From contig JAFUOM010000035.1 in assembly GCA_017481885.1 (NCBI GenBank), forward strand, positions 1-43,563: DNA of 43,563 nucleotides. Direction: 5' to 3'. The notes beneath the pieces are model-generated. The model was not told the origin of the DNA and did no database searches. It saw nothing but the letters and a program-made list of their open reading frames with translations. Every line of letters starts with the position of its first letter. Within the stretch, counting starts at the first letter, position 1. The position numbers and the translations under genes were made by a program. The DNA is from Ruminococcus sp. (GTDB lineage: Bacteria; Bacillota; Clostridia; Oscillospirales; Acutalibacteraceae). This document shows, one piece after another, positions 23,129-32,600 of this stretch.

Positions 23129-24032
23129 TTTATTCTCAACTCAACAGGAACGAGAATATGAAAAGCTCGACAAGATAAGAGATATACCACTTGAGTTGAT
23201 TGATGATTTTCCCGACCATCCATATAAAGTAAAAGATGATGAGGATATGATGCAACTTGCAGAAAGCATTAAGGAACGAGGAGTATTAACTCCTGCTGTT
23301 TTAAGACAAAAGGATGACGGAAGATATGAGCTTGTAAGTGGTCACAGACGAAAGAGAGCTTGTGAACTTGCAGGACTAACTACTCTTAGAAGCGAGGTTA
23401 AGGACTTAACTCGTGATGAAGCCATTATGTATATGGTTGAGAGTAACTTCCAAAGAACCACTATCTTACCAAGCGAGAAAGCATTTGCATATAAAATGCG
23501 ACTCGAAGCTATGAAAAGGCAAGGAAAACGTACAGATTTAACTTCTACACCAGTGGTGGAGAAGTTGTCAGGAAAGGACGCATTATCAGTAACAAAGATG
23601 GGTGAAGATGTTGGTGAAAGTAGAGAGCAAATTCGTAGATATATTCGTTTAACAAATCTCACACCTGAACTTCTTGAACTGGTTGATGAAGGTAAAATCA
23701 AAATGCGACCTGCTGTTGAGTTGTCGTATTTAAGTGAGGCTGAACAGTATGATGTGCTACAGGAAATCGAAGTTAATGATTGCACACCATCTCATGACCA
23801 GACAATCAGAATGAGAAAACTGTCCGAAAAAGGTGAATTGGAAACAGAAGCAATTACAGCGATTATGTCAGAGATGAAACCTAATCAACAGGAACGAATT
23901 GTTTTAAAAGCAGATAGAGTACGCAAGTTGATACCTGACTCCGTTCCGCTTAACAAGACGGAGGAGTACATTTGTAAAGCCATTGAGCATTACAGCAAGT
24001 ATCTCAGAAATCGTTCAGAGCGTGGCAGATGA
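23085..24032 (+). CDS. parB: ParB/Spo0J-like partition protein
   Basis: A 315-aa CTP-switch and DNA-binding partner of ParA. The N-terminal ParB nuclease-like domain (about 30-125) contains YELVSGHRRKRACELAGL and MYMVESNFQRTTILPSEKAFA. The central HTH is around GESREQIRRYIRL, and the C-terminal part contains KIKMRPAVELSYLSEAEQ. The GTG start at 23085 follows AAAGGAGGTG by 7 nt inside parA, and the two genes are likely translationally coupled. A parS site is not identified. Confidence 0.93.
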   Translation: MAKKKSDFTLPTLDSLFSTQQEREYEKLDKIRDIPLELIDDFPDHPYKVKDDEDMMQLAESIKERGVLTPAVLRQKDDGRYELVSGHRRKRACELAGLTTLRSEVKDLTRDEAIMYMVESNFQRTTILPSEKAFAYKMRLEAMKRQGKRTDLTSTPVVEKLSGKDALSVTKMGEDVGESREQIRRYIRLTNLTPELLELVDEGKIKMRPAVELSYLSEAEQYDVLQEIEVNDCTPSHDQTIRMRKLSEKGELETEAITAIMSEMKPNQQERIVLKADRVRKLIPDSVPLNKTEEYICKAIEHYSKYLRNRSERGR

Positions 24033-24187
24033 TTAAAAATCCCTTTCCCACACCCTAACCCTAATTAATCTATCTGTACTTACCGAAAAGAAAGAATATC
24101 TCTTAATATTATAACTATCTACTAATATATAACTTTCTATAAGAGTAAGTCAGAAAACACAACTAAACTAAAAACAATGGAGGTAAA

Positions 24188-27100
24188 ATGATGAAAAAGA
24201 TTTTTAAAAAGAAAGGTGCAAAAAGAGTAACAGCTATTGCTCTTGCACTTGTTACACTGATTTCAACTATTTTTGCTGTTCCTCTTTCGGTTGGTGCTGC
24301 TTCAAAAGAGGTAACAATCACTTATGATTACTGCTATGATACGGGCGGTAATATTATCACGTATGTCAAAGAAACAACAAATGACGGCTACTGTGTTGGT
24401 GTCGTAGGCGAAGAACTGTGCAGAATTTATGCTGATGGCAAAGATGCGTATTGTATTCAGCCCGGTCATTCTCTTTATTCGGGGGATACCTTAACACAGG
24501 ATGCTTCAGCGGCTTGGAATTCACTTTCAAAAGCTCAGCGAAAAGCGGTTAATCTTGCTCTTCTTTTCGGTAAGTCAGGCAGTTCCAAAGACCTTGTAGG
24601 TACAGATGGTCAGAAGTGGATTGCTACACAGCTTATGGTTTGGGATTTTGTATCAGGATGTCGTGACGCTTCAACTTTTAAGCTCAACAACAGTAAATTC
24701 ATTGATGGTATTACATCAGGCGGTGCAAACCCAAATGTAAAGACTAACTATAACAAAATTGCTGAAAAGCTGAACAATTACAAGAAAATGCCGAGCTTTG
24801 CTTATGATACTTCAGCAAAGGCAAGCAAGAATACAAATGAGCTTGTATTCAAAGATGGTACATACACACTTACTTTAACAGACAGCAATAAAGTATTGTC
24901 TGAGTACACATTTAAAACTGTTGATGGTGTTAAGGCTTCTGTTTCGGGTAGTAAGCTCACATTGACATCAAATAAGCCTTTAGATGAGTCTGTAGTTATT
25001 AGTGCAACAAGAAATATGCCAAAGGTTACTACAACACTTATTGCTTGTGGTTCAAGCTCTAAGCAGGATGTAGTTACAGGTGTTCAGTCAGATACAGAAA
25101 CTACAACAGCATACTTAGCAGTAAAAACAAGTACAGGCAGTTTGAAGCTTGTTAAGACATCTGATGACGGAGAAGTTAGTGATGTAACTTTTAATATCTC
25201 AGGTCCGAATGGTTACAGTAAGACTGCTAAAACAAATTCAAAGGGTGAGTTTCAGATTGATGACCTCGTTCCCGGTACTTATACAGTTACAGAAGTTGTA
25301 AAAGATAAGTATGAAACACAGAAATCACAGAGTGTTACAGTTGAAAGCGGAAAAACTGCATCTGTCAGTTTTAGCAATGTGCTTAAAAGAGGTTCACTTG
25401 AAGTTATTAAATCTTCTGAAGATGGATACAATGAGGGAGTTCGATTTCACCTTTACGGAACTTCTTTATCTGGTCAGAAAGTTGACGAATATGCATCCAC
25501 CAATGCCAAGGGTGTTGCCACATTTAAGGACATTCTTGTAAGCGGTGATACTGCTTATACATTAGAGGAAGTTGATACAAATATCCGCTATGTTGTTCCT
25601 AAGTCACAGACAGCAACGATTGAATGGGATAAGGCAACTAAAAGAGAGTTTGTAAATGTCCTTAAGAAGTTTACTGTAACAGTTAAAAAGACAGATGTTG
25701 AAAAAACAGTAGCTCAGGGTGATGGCACTCTTGCAGGTGCAAAGTATGGTATCTACAACGGCGAAGAACTTGTGGACACATATACAACAGATAAGAACGG
25801 TTCATTTACTACAAAGGAATATGTTTGTGGTGATGATTGGACAATCAAGGAGATTGAGCCATCCGAAGGTTATCTTCTTGATACCACACCTCATAAGGTA
25901 GGTGCTGAACCTGTAAAATACACAGTAGAGCATAATCCTATTTCTATGGATGTAACTGAACAGGTAATCAAGGGCGATGTTTCTATTATCAAACATACAG
26001 ATAACGGAGAAACCAAAATTGAAACACCTGAAGTAGGTGCAGAATTTCAGGTCTATTTAAAGTCAGCAGGTAGTTTTGAAAATGCTGATACGGACGAGAA
26101 AGATATTATCGTTACAGATGAATATGGCTTTGGTAAAACCAAGCTTCTGCCATATGGTACATATACAGTACATCAGACAAAATCATTACCCGGCAGAGAA
26201 TATATAAACGACTTTGATGTGTTTGTTTGTGAGGACAGCAAGACTTATAAATACTTAATTAATGATGCTGTTTTTGAAAGCTATATCAAAGTTGTAAAGG
26301 TAGATGCTGAAACAGGTAAAGCTATCAAATACAGTGGTGCAGGCTTTGAGATTTACAATCCGAAGGGTGAAAAGGTAAGTATGACATTTACATACCCGAC
26401 TCCTGAAACAGTAGATGTATTCTATACTGATGACGAGGGTTATCTTATTACTCCCGAAAAGTTAGAATATGGTACAGGCTATCAGCTTGTAGAGGTGCAG
26501 GCACCACAGGGTTACACCCTTGACAGCACACCTTTGACATTTGATGTAACTAAGGAAAACTCAACAGAAGAAAGCGGTGTTACAGTGGTTAAACTTACAA
26601 AAGCTAATGTTGCACAGAAAGGTACAATAACTGTCGAAAAGCACGGCGAATCCTTTGTGGGTGTTAATGTAGTAGGTGGTATGGATTCAAACGGAGAAGA
26701 ACTTCCCATTATTTATCAGCCTGTTTATGATGTGACAGGACACAAGGGTGCAACCTTTGTGATTAAAGCAGCTGAGGATATTACCACAGGTGACGGTACA
26801 GTACGCTACAAGAAGGGTACTGTAGTTGATACTATAACAACAGATAAGAATGGTTTAGCTGAAAGTAAGGAACTTTATCTTGGTAAGTATGAAATTACTG
26901 AAACTAAAGCTCCTTATGGTATGGTAAACAACAGTAATAAGCAGACAGTAGAGCTTGTCTATGCAGGTCAGAATGTTTTACTTACTGAAACAGAAACAGT
27001 ATTTAATAATGACAGACAGAAAGTAAAGGTAAGTCTTTTTAAGGATATTGAAAAGAACGAGCTTTTTGGAATCGGCAACAATGACGAAATTAAGAATATT

Positions 27101-28378
27101 ACCTTTGGTCTTTACGCTTGTGAGGAGCTTGTATCAGCAAGCGGAGTAAGTATCCCTGCTGATGGTCTTATTGAGATTATCCATCTTGATGAGAATGGTA
27201 ATGGTATTTTTAACACCGATTTACCTTTTGGTAAGTATTATGTCAAAGAGATTTCAACTGATGGGCATTACATTTTAGATGATACTAAGTATGAGTTTGA
27301 ATTTAAGTATCAGGGAGAGAAAGTAGACGTCATTGAAATAGCAGTAAATAATGGAGAGCCGCTTATTAATGAGCTTATCTATGGTTCAGTATCAGGCAAA
27401 AAGGTCGATGAAAACGGCAAGCCGCTTGGTGGTGCAGTTATCGGTCTTTTCAAAGATGCAGAGAGTGAATTTACAACTGAAAATGCTTTGATGACTACCA
27501 CATCCGCAGATGATGGTAGTTTTTCTTTTGCCGATATTCCTTATGGAACTTGGTATGTTCGTGAGATTGAACAGCCTACAGGCTTTGTATTGAGTGAAAC
27601 AGTATATCCTGTTGTTATTGACAAGGATTGTGCTGTTGTTGAAATTGAGATTGTAAATGAATTTATCAGAGGCAACATTATCTTAGAAAAGGTTGATAAG
27701 GATTATCCTGAAAACAAGCTGACAGGAGCAGAGTTTGAACTTTACGAAGATAAGAATGGTAACGGTCAGCTTGATGAAGAAGATGTATTTGTTGACATAA
27801 TCGCAGAAACCGACACAGGTATTTACGAAATGAAAGACCTTGTTTATGGTCACTATCTTGTAAAAGAGAAAACTGCACCAAATGGTTTTGTACTTGATGA
27901 AAACGCATATCCTGTGTTTATTGATACAGATGGAGAAACCTATAAAGTAGAAAACAAAGCAGGTGTAGGCTTTATCAATGAAGCTATGAAAGGTTTACTT
28001 AAAATTGTTAAGACATCATCTGATAAGAAACTTGAGGGCTTTTCATTCAGAATTGTAGGCGAGAACTACGATGAAACTTTCAAGACTGATAAAAATGGTG
28101 AAATTCTTATCGAAGGCTTACGTATTGGTAAGTATGTAGTGTCTGAGGTAAATGACGAAGCATCAGCAGGATATATTCTTCCCGAAGATGTGAGCGTTGA
28201 AATTGAGTTTAACAAAACCTCTGAGGTGAAGATGCACAACGAAAAAATTAAAACACCAAAGACAGGTGATAACAGAAATATACTTCCTGTTTATGCAACA
28301 GCAGGTGCTTCTCTTTCAGGTGTAATCGCTTGTGTGGTTTTAGCTCTTAAAAAGAGAAAAGGTAAGGAGGCAGCTTGA
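24188..28378 (+). CDS. Giant thioester adhesin with ten CnaB/SpaA-like domains and a sorting signal
   Basis: A 1,396-aa cell-wall-anchored surface protein. The signal peptide spans residues 1 to about 37. An N-terminal thioester domain follows, with Cys89 in AYCIQPG and Gln148 in ATQLMVWDF, the pair expected to form the covalent thioester. From about 315 to 1350 come ten Ig-like CnaB/SpaA domains, most starting like G-x-hydrophobic-K and ending in the isopeptide-type Glu strand (YTVTEV, YYVKEI, YVVSEV). The ninth includes an EF-hand-like loop, DKNGNGQLDEED. The C-terminus has TPKTGD, a hydrophobic helix and KKRKGKEAA, a sortase signal with T in place of L. It is probably involved in contact with host surfaces or mating partners. 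GGAGG precedes ATG 24188 (a second ATG follows directly). Confidence 0.9.
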   Translation: MMKKIFKKKGAKRVTAIALALVTLISTIFAVPLSVGAASKEVTITYDYCYDTGGNIITYVKETTNDGYCVGVVGEELCRIYADGKDAYCIQPGHSLYSGDTLTQDASAAWNSLSKAQRKAVNLALLFGKSGSSKDLVGTDGQKWIATQLMVWDFVSGCRDASTFKLNNSKFIDGITSGGANPNVKTNYNKIAEKLNNYKKMPSFAYDTSAKASKNTNELVFKDGTYTLTLTDSNKVLSEYTFKTVDGVKASVSGSKLTLTSNKPLDESVVISATRNMPKVTTTLIACGSSSKQDVVTGVQSDTETTTAYLAVKTSTGSLKLVKTSDDGEVSDVTFNISGPNGYSKTAKTNSKGEFQIDDLVPGTYTVTEVVKDKYETQKSQSVTVESGKTASVSFSNVLKRGSLEVIKSSEDGYNEGVRFHLYGTSLSGQKVDEYASTNAKGVATFKDILVSGDTAYTLEEVDTNIRYVVPKSQTATIEWDKATKREFVNVLKKFTVTVKKTDVEKTVAQGDGTLAGAKYGIYNGEELVDTYTTDKNGSFTTKEYVCGDDWTIKEIEPSEGYLLDTTPHKVGAEPVKYTVEHNPISMDVTEQVIKGDVSIIKHTDNGETKIETPEVGAEFQVYLKSAGSFENADTDEKDIIVTDEYGFGKTKLLPYGTYTVHQTKSLPGREYINDFDVFVCEDSKTYKYLINDAVFESYIKVVKVDAETGKAIKYSGAGFEIYNPKGEKVSMTFTYPTPETVDVFYTDDEGYLITPEKLEYGTGYQLVEVQAPQGYTLDSTPLTFDVTKENSTEESGVTVVKLTKANVAQKGTITVEKHGESFVGVNVVGGMDSNGEELPIIYQPVYDVTGHKGATFVIKAAEDITTGDGTVRYKKGTVVDTITTDKNGLAESKELYLGKYEITETKAPYGMVNNSNKQTVELVYAGQNVLLTETETVFNNDRQKVKVSLFKDIEKNELFGIGNNDEIKNITFGLYACEELVSASGVSIPADGLIEIIHLDENGNGIFNTDLPFGKYYVKEISTDGHYILDDTKYEFEFKYQGEKVDVIEIAVNNGEPLINELIYGSVSGKKVDENGKPLGGAVIGLFKDAESEFTTENALMTTTSADDGSFSFADIPYGTWYVREIEQPTGFVLSETVYPVVIDKDCAVVEIEIVNEFIRGNIILEKVDKDYPENKLTGAEFELYEDKNGNGQLDEEDVFVDIIAETDTGIYEMKDLVYGHYLVKEKTAPNGFVLDENAYPVFIDTDGETYKVENKAGVGFINEAMKGLLKIVKTSSDKKLEGFSFRIVGENYDETFKTDKNGEILIEGLRIGKYVVSEVNDEASAGYILPEDVSVEIEFNKTSEVKMHNEKIKTPKTGDNRNILPVYATAGASLSGVIACVVLALKKRKGKEAA

Positions 28379-28467
28379 TGAAAACGATTGTTGCAATAGC
28401 ACTTCTCTTGTTTATCGCAGGAGGTTTTATCTTTTTACAGGTAAGGAAACACAATAAAAAGAAATAA
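28378..28467 (+). CDS. 29-aa single-helix membrane microprotein
   Basis: Starts at an ATG overlapping the adhesin stop (TGATG), with AAGGAGG 7 nt upstream inside the adhesin gene. It encodes MKTIVAIALLLFIAGGFIF followed by a basic tail (RKHNKKK): one membrane helix with positive-inside topology. Translational coupling to the adhesin suggests a linked role, such as export or anchoring, but this is inference. No known family is recognised. Confidence 0.65.
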   Translation: MKTIVAIALLLFIAGGFIFLQVRKHNKKK

Positions 28468-28475
28468 GGAAAGAT

Positions 28476-28505
28476 AAAGGCGGCTTTTATGTTAAAGTCG
28501 CCTTT
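28476..28505 (+). terminator. Hairpin after the adhesin/microprotein pair
   Basis: AAAGGCGGCTTT (28476-28487) pairs with AAAGTCGCCTTT (28494-28505) with one G-U, followed by ATTAAT. It could reduce adhesin-operon read-through into downstream genes. Confidence 0.65.
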
Positions 28506-28521
28506 ATTAATGGGAGGTAAA

Positions 28522-28857
28522 ATGATTAAACTTGAAACTCTTGAGAAGAGAGTGAAAACTGTTTTAACAAATCATCCTGAAGCTCGTGACGACGATATGA
28601 AGCTGTATTTTATAGTGTGTCAGGAGTGTTTTTATAAGACACATCATATAACAGAGATTTCATTCAAAGAGTTTATTTATAACTATCGTGAGCTTGGTTG
28701 TCCGAGCTTTGAGAGTGTCAGAAGAACAAGACAGAAAATTCAGGCAAAGCACCCAGAACTGGGGTGTAGTCCTGAAATGCGAAGAAAACGTAGTAAATGT
28801 ATGGCTGTTTACAAGAAATATGCAAAAGATAAGGAGGTTTTGGTAAGTGAGTGTTAA
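28522..28857 (+). CDS. Unknown small helical element protein, 111 aa
   Basis: Begins MIKLETLEKRVKTVLTNHPE at ATG 28522 with GGGAGG 5 nt upstream; the frame is open 11 codons further but that part lies in the hairpin. It is charged and mostly helical; the segment CPSFESVRRTRQKIQAKHPE recalls small proteins of phages and conjugative elements. There is no membrane segment and no confident domain. Its stop overlaps the next gene by 11 nt. Confidence 0.7.
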   Translation: MIKLETLEKRVKTVLTNHPEARDDDMKLYFIVCQECFYKTHHITEISFKEFIYNYRELGCPSFESVRRTRQKIQAKHPELGCSPEMRRKRSKCMAVYKKYAKDKEVLVSEC

Positions 28858-29086
28858 TAACTCAAACTTCACAACCACACAGAAAACAAAGGTTTTGACA
28901 AAGCTTTTTGAAGCAGGCATAAACACTGAAAAAGAGTTACTTGCCTTAAATCTTCAAAGTATTCTACAGATTAAAAACATAACGATTCAGGATATGTCCA
29001 TCATAACTGAGTTGCAGACATATATAAAGAGCAATAAGCTCTACTCATATTTAGGAGGTAAAAAGAATGATACTGACAACGAATAA
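28847..29086 (+). CDS. Unknown small element protein, 79 aa
   Basis: GTG start at 28847, 9 nt after AAGGAGG. The protein is helical and reads like a short helix-hairpin-helix or SAM-like fold (LFEAGINTEKELLALNLQS, IKNITIQDM), but no family is recognised. It overlaps its upstream (11 nt) and downstream (20 nt) neighbours, showing a tightly coupled operon. Confidence 0.65.
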   Translation: MSVNNSNFTTTQKTKVLTKLFEAGINTEKELLALNLQSILQIKNITIQDMSIITELQTYIKSNKLYSYLGGKKNDTDNE

Positions 29087-29645
29087 TGACCGCACAATTA
29101 TTTGGTCAACTATAAACCGAAAGCCTGATTACGAATTAAGAAGGGAAATCAGCGAAAACTACGACAACATTACAGAAGACCCTCTTACTGTTGAGGAATT
29201 TCGCAGTCATTTTAAAAAGCTCGAAAATATAAAAGACAGGCTCAACAAGATAAACTTTGTAAAGCCAATTCTTGTTATTGATATATTCGAGGACTTAATA
29301 CATAACGACTCTTCAAGAAAAGTAAGAGTGATTGATTCAGGTAATTTAGCGGATTGCTTTGAAGATGAAACCTTTGACCTTGCAGAGTGGTATGTTAATA
29401 AAGACGGAGACTTGTTTTCGTATGGTGTTGACCGAGAACGAGCACAATATTCAGCGTACTTTGGTCTTAAAGCAGATGCACCACTTAGTCTTATTCAGTG
29501 TTTCTTTGAAGATGTTGAAATGGAGTGTGATGAAATTGAATATATGGATGAGATTGTTTTCAGTGTAGGCAACACCGTTTTAGATGTTCTTGGTCTTTCA
29601 GAGATGAATCCATTGGGTAAGCTGATATTTGATTACTGTGAATAA
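29067..29645 (+). CDS. Unknown element protein, 192 aa
   Basis: ATG 29067 follows AGGAGG by about 8 nt. It is an acidic, soluble protein (many Asp/Glu) without recognised motifs; blocks such as LAEWYVNKDGDLFSYGVDRE suggest a compact alpha/beta fold. Acidic pI and position next to DNA-processing genes could fit a DNA-mimic or accessory role, but that is speculation. It ends 44 nt before the methylase-helicase. Confidence 0.65.
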   Translation: MILTTNNDRTIIWSTINRKPDYELRREISENYDNITEDPLTVEEFRSHFKKLENIKDRLNKINFVKPILVIDIFEDLIHNDSSRKVRVIDSGNLADCFEDETFDLAEWYVNKDGDLFSYGVDRERAQYSAYFGLKADAPLSLIQCFFEDVEMECDEIEYMDEIVFSVGNTVLDVLGLSEMNPLGKLIFDYCE

Positions 29646-29689
29646 TCCCATACTTGACATTAAGTTAATAAAAGATAGGAGGTGCTTTA

Positions 29690-32600
29690 ATGGCAAGGAA
29701 ATTTGATCTAATCAATAATCTTTATGATGATACAGTATCGAAAGTATCTTCGCCTGAGAATTGGACAAGTTTTCTTAAAACAGCTTGTTATAACTACAGG
29801 CTGAGATTTGATGAACAACTTTTGATTTACGCTCAAAAGCCGGAAGCAACTGCTGTTCTTGAGATAGAAAGATGGAATAAACATTTTGGCAGATGGGTTA
29901 ATCGTGGAGCTAAAGGTATTGCAGTATTTGAAAAACTCGATGGTTCAACTCAGAGATTACTTCATTATTTTGATATATCCGATACACACGAGAGCAGTGG
30001 TTCTCGCCCTATTCCTTTGTGGAATATGAAAGAAGAGTACACAGAAGAAATTATAGATACACTTGATAACAATTTCGGTATGCTTGATAATAAATCAACA
30101 TTTGAAGAAGCGATATTCAGTGCGGCACAAAATGCTTGCGAAGATAATATCCCCGACTATGTAGGAGATTTAATTACTACTGTTGAGGATAGCTTTTTAG
30201 AAGGGTTATCGGAAGAAGCTGTTAGTGTTATGTATCGCCAACTTGTTGCAAACAGTGTAGCATATATGATTATGTCACGACTCGGACTTGATACTGAGAG
30301 ATATTTTGAGCCTGACGATTTTAGAGACATTGTAAATTTCAATACAAGAGAAACTCTGAATGCTCTTGGCTTTGCTACAAGTGATATAGCAGAAATGGGA
30401 CTTGCTGAAATTGCAAAGACTATTTTATCTCTGCAAAAAGAAAATCGCACAATTGCCCAGAATAAAGAAAGTGATTACAATAAAAGTGAAAACGAAACCG
30501 AAAGGAGTTATGACAATGGCAGAATTGACTTACACAATGCAGGGCGATTACAATCTCCCGAATTTGACACTACCAGAACAGCCGAAAGTGGAACTCGGAG
30601 TGTACGCACAGATGAGGAAGAATTATCTTCTGAATCATCACAAGATAATCTATTACAACTACCTGACCAGCGGAACACTGACGAACCATCTGTCGGAAGT
30701 ACAGCAGAGAGCATTGCAGATGGAAGAAACTCTGATGAAGCAGATGTCAGCTCAGGAGGGCTTGACCGAAGAACTGAAAGCACAGGATATGATGACTTGG
30801 GTAGGCAGAATGAACAATCTGAGGAACAGAGTTCAGGAAATCGTGAAAGCGGAAGTGATATTCAATTAGAATATTTTGACCGTAAGAATGAGGATAGAAG
30901 TATAGCTTTTCTTCACAGCGATAGCGATATAAAGGCTATACTTCTTAACACCCCTTATCTTAAAGCTTCTAAATCTGAAATAGTTGATTATTATGAAAAT
31001 GTTCGAGATAGAAGCGAACAGACAGAATATATCAAGAGTATTTTTAACAATGACCTAACGGAGATAACTGTTCCTGATGGAAGAAGAATGGGATACAAAA
31101 CGTATCAGAATGTTCTTCATTTGTGGGAGGGCAGTTACGATAATATAACAAAACAAGGCTACTATGATTGGCGAGTTATTGCAGGATACTTTGAGGGTAT
31201 GCGATTACTTAAAGAGCTTACAGATACTGTAAAGCCTTTGCCGTCAATGGAAGGACAGCTTAATTTCTTAAACGAGGCAGGAGAACAAAAAGCTCCTGTC
31301 TTTACTTTTTCTCAGGAGATTATTGACACTGTACTTACTCGTGGAAGTGGTGTTTCCGAAGGAAAGTTAAGGATATATGAGCAATTCCAAAAGTCACTTT
31401 CCAAAAAAGAGAATATTGCTTTTCTTAAAAACGAATATGGTTGGGGTGGTTCATATCCTATAATCACAGGCACAGGAATAGACGAAATGCACGATGGTAA
31501 AGGCATACGACTTTCCAAAGGTTTAGGTGGTGATGCACCTAAAATAGTTTTAGCGTGGCCACAAGTCGAAAAACGACTTAGTGAGCTTATAAAACTCGAC
31601 AGATACCTTAATCCCAAAGAACAAGCATACTATCCTCAGTGGCTTGAAGAACAGGAACGCAGACGTGCTGAAATAGCTATTGAACGAGAGCGTAGAGAAT
31701 TACTTTCAAAAGCTCCCGAAGAACCTAAAGAATACGAGTATCAGTATCATCTTGGTGATAAGGTATATATTGGTGCAAGTGAGTATGAAATAACTTCTTT
31801 TGATGATAACAGGGTAACACTGTTTGATAGTAAGTTTCCTCTATTTAATACCGTAATGCCACGAGTTGAGTTTGATACTAAGGTTAAAGAGAACCCAATG
31901 AATGACCATCTTAAAGTGGTGGTTGAAAAGGTTGTGGATAAAACCGAAGTAGTCAAATCAGAAGATACGGAAAATAAATCTATTATAGAGCAGTATCGTG
32001 AGCTTAAAGCTGAAAATGCTGATAAGATTTTACTCTTTCAGGTTGGTGAGTTTTTTGAAGTTATGGACGATGATGCACCAAAGGTTGCAGAGGCTTTAAG
32101 TTTAACCTTAACAAGTCGCAGTAATGATGATGAAAGACTTCCTATGTGTGGCTTTTCAAATAAGCTGCTTGAAACATATACAGATATGCTTCTTGACAGA
32201 GGTTATGATGTTGCGATAGCGACTGATTATAACGAAAAGGTTGTCAATCTAAACTCTGATAGAAAACACGAGCCTATTAACTCATATCCTGTTGGCAGAA
32301 TTGATTACTATAATGCAAACGGAGAGATTACAAACTCTATTGAGTATGTTAATCCTACAAGTCTTAGAAGAGATTTGATAAACGATAGTCCTTTTGAAAC
32401 AATGGGATTAGTGCTTTATAAAGATGCACAGGGCGAGGTTGTACCTCACGACTTTGTAGATAATCTTCCTAAACCGCTTAAAACTTTTGAAGTTGTTGAG
32501 TTTGAAACCAAAGAATATGTGCAGGAAAATATACAGGAAGAAACAGATAATTCTGACCTTATAGGTAAGAAGCTGACTTTAGATGACCGTAACTTTGAAG

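Noticed and set aside
23342..23785. 147-codon minus-strand ORF opposite parB
   Set aside because: Shadow of the ParB frame, without ribosome binding site or plausible protein composition.
30508..30783. Minus-strand Ser-rich ORF across the tnpV region
   Set aside because: A third open frame here follows from the composition of the doubly coding segment; no start signal or family similarity.
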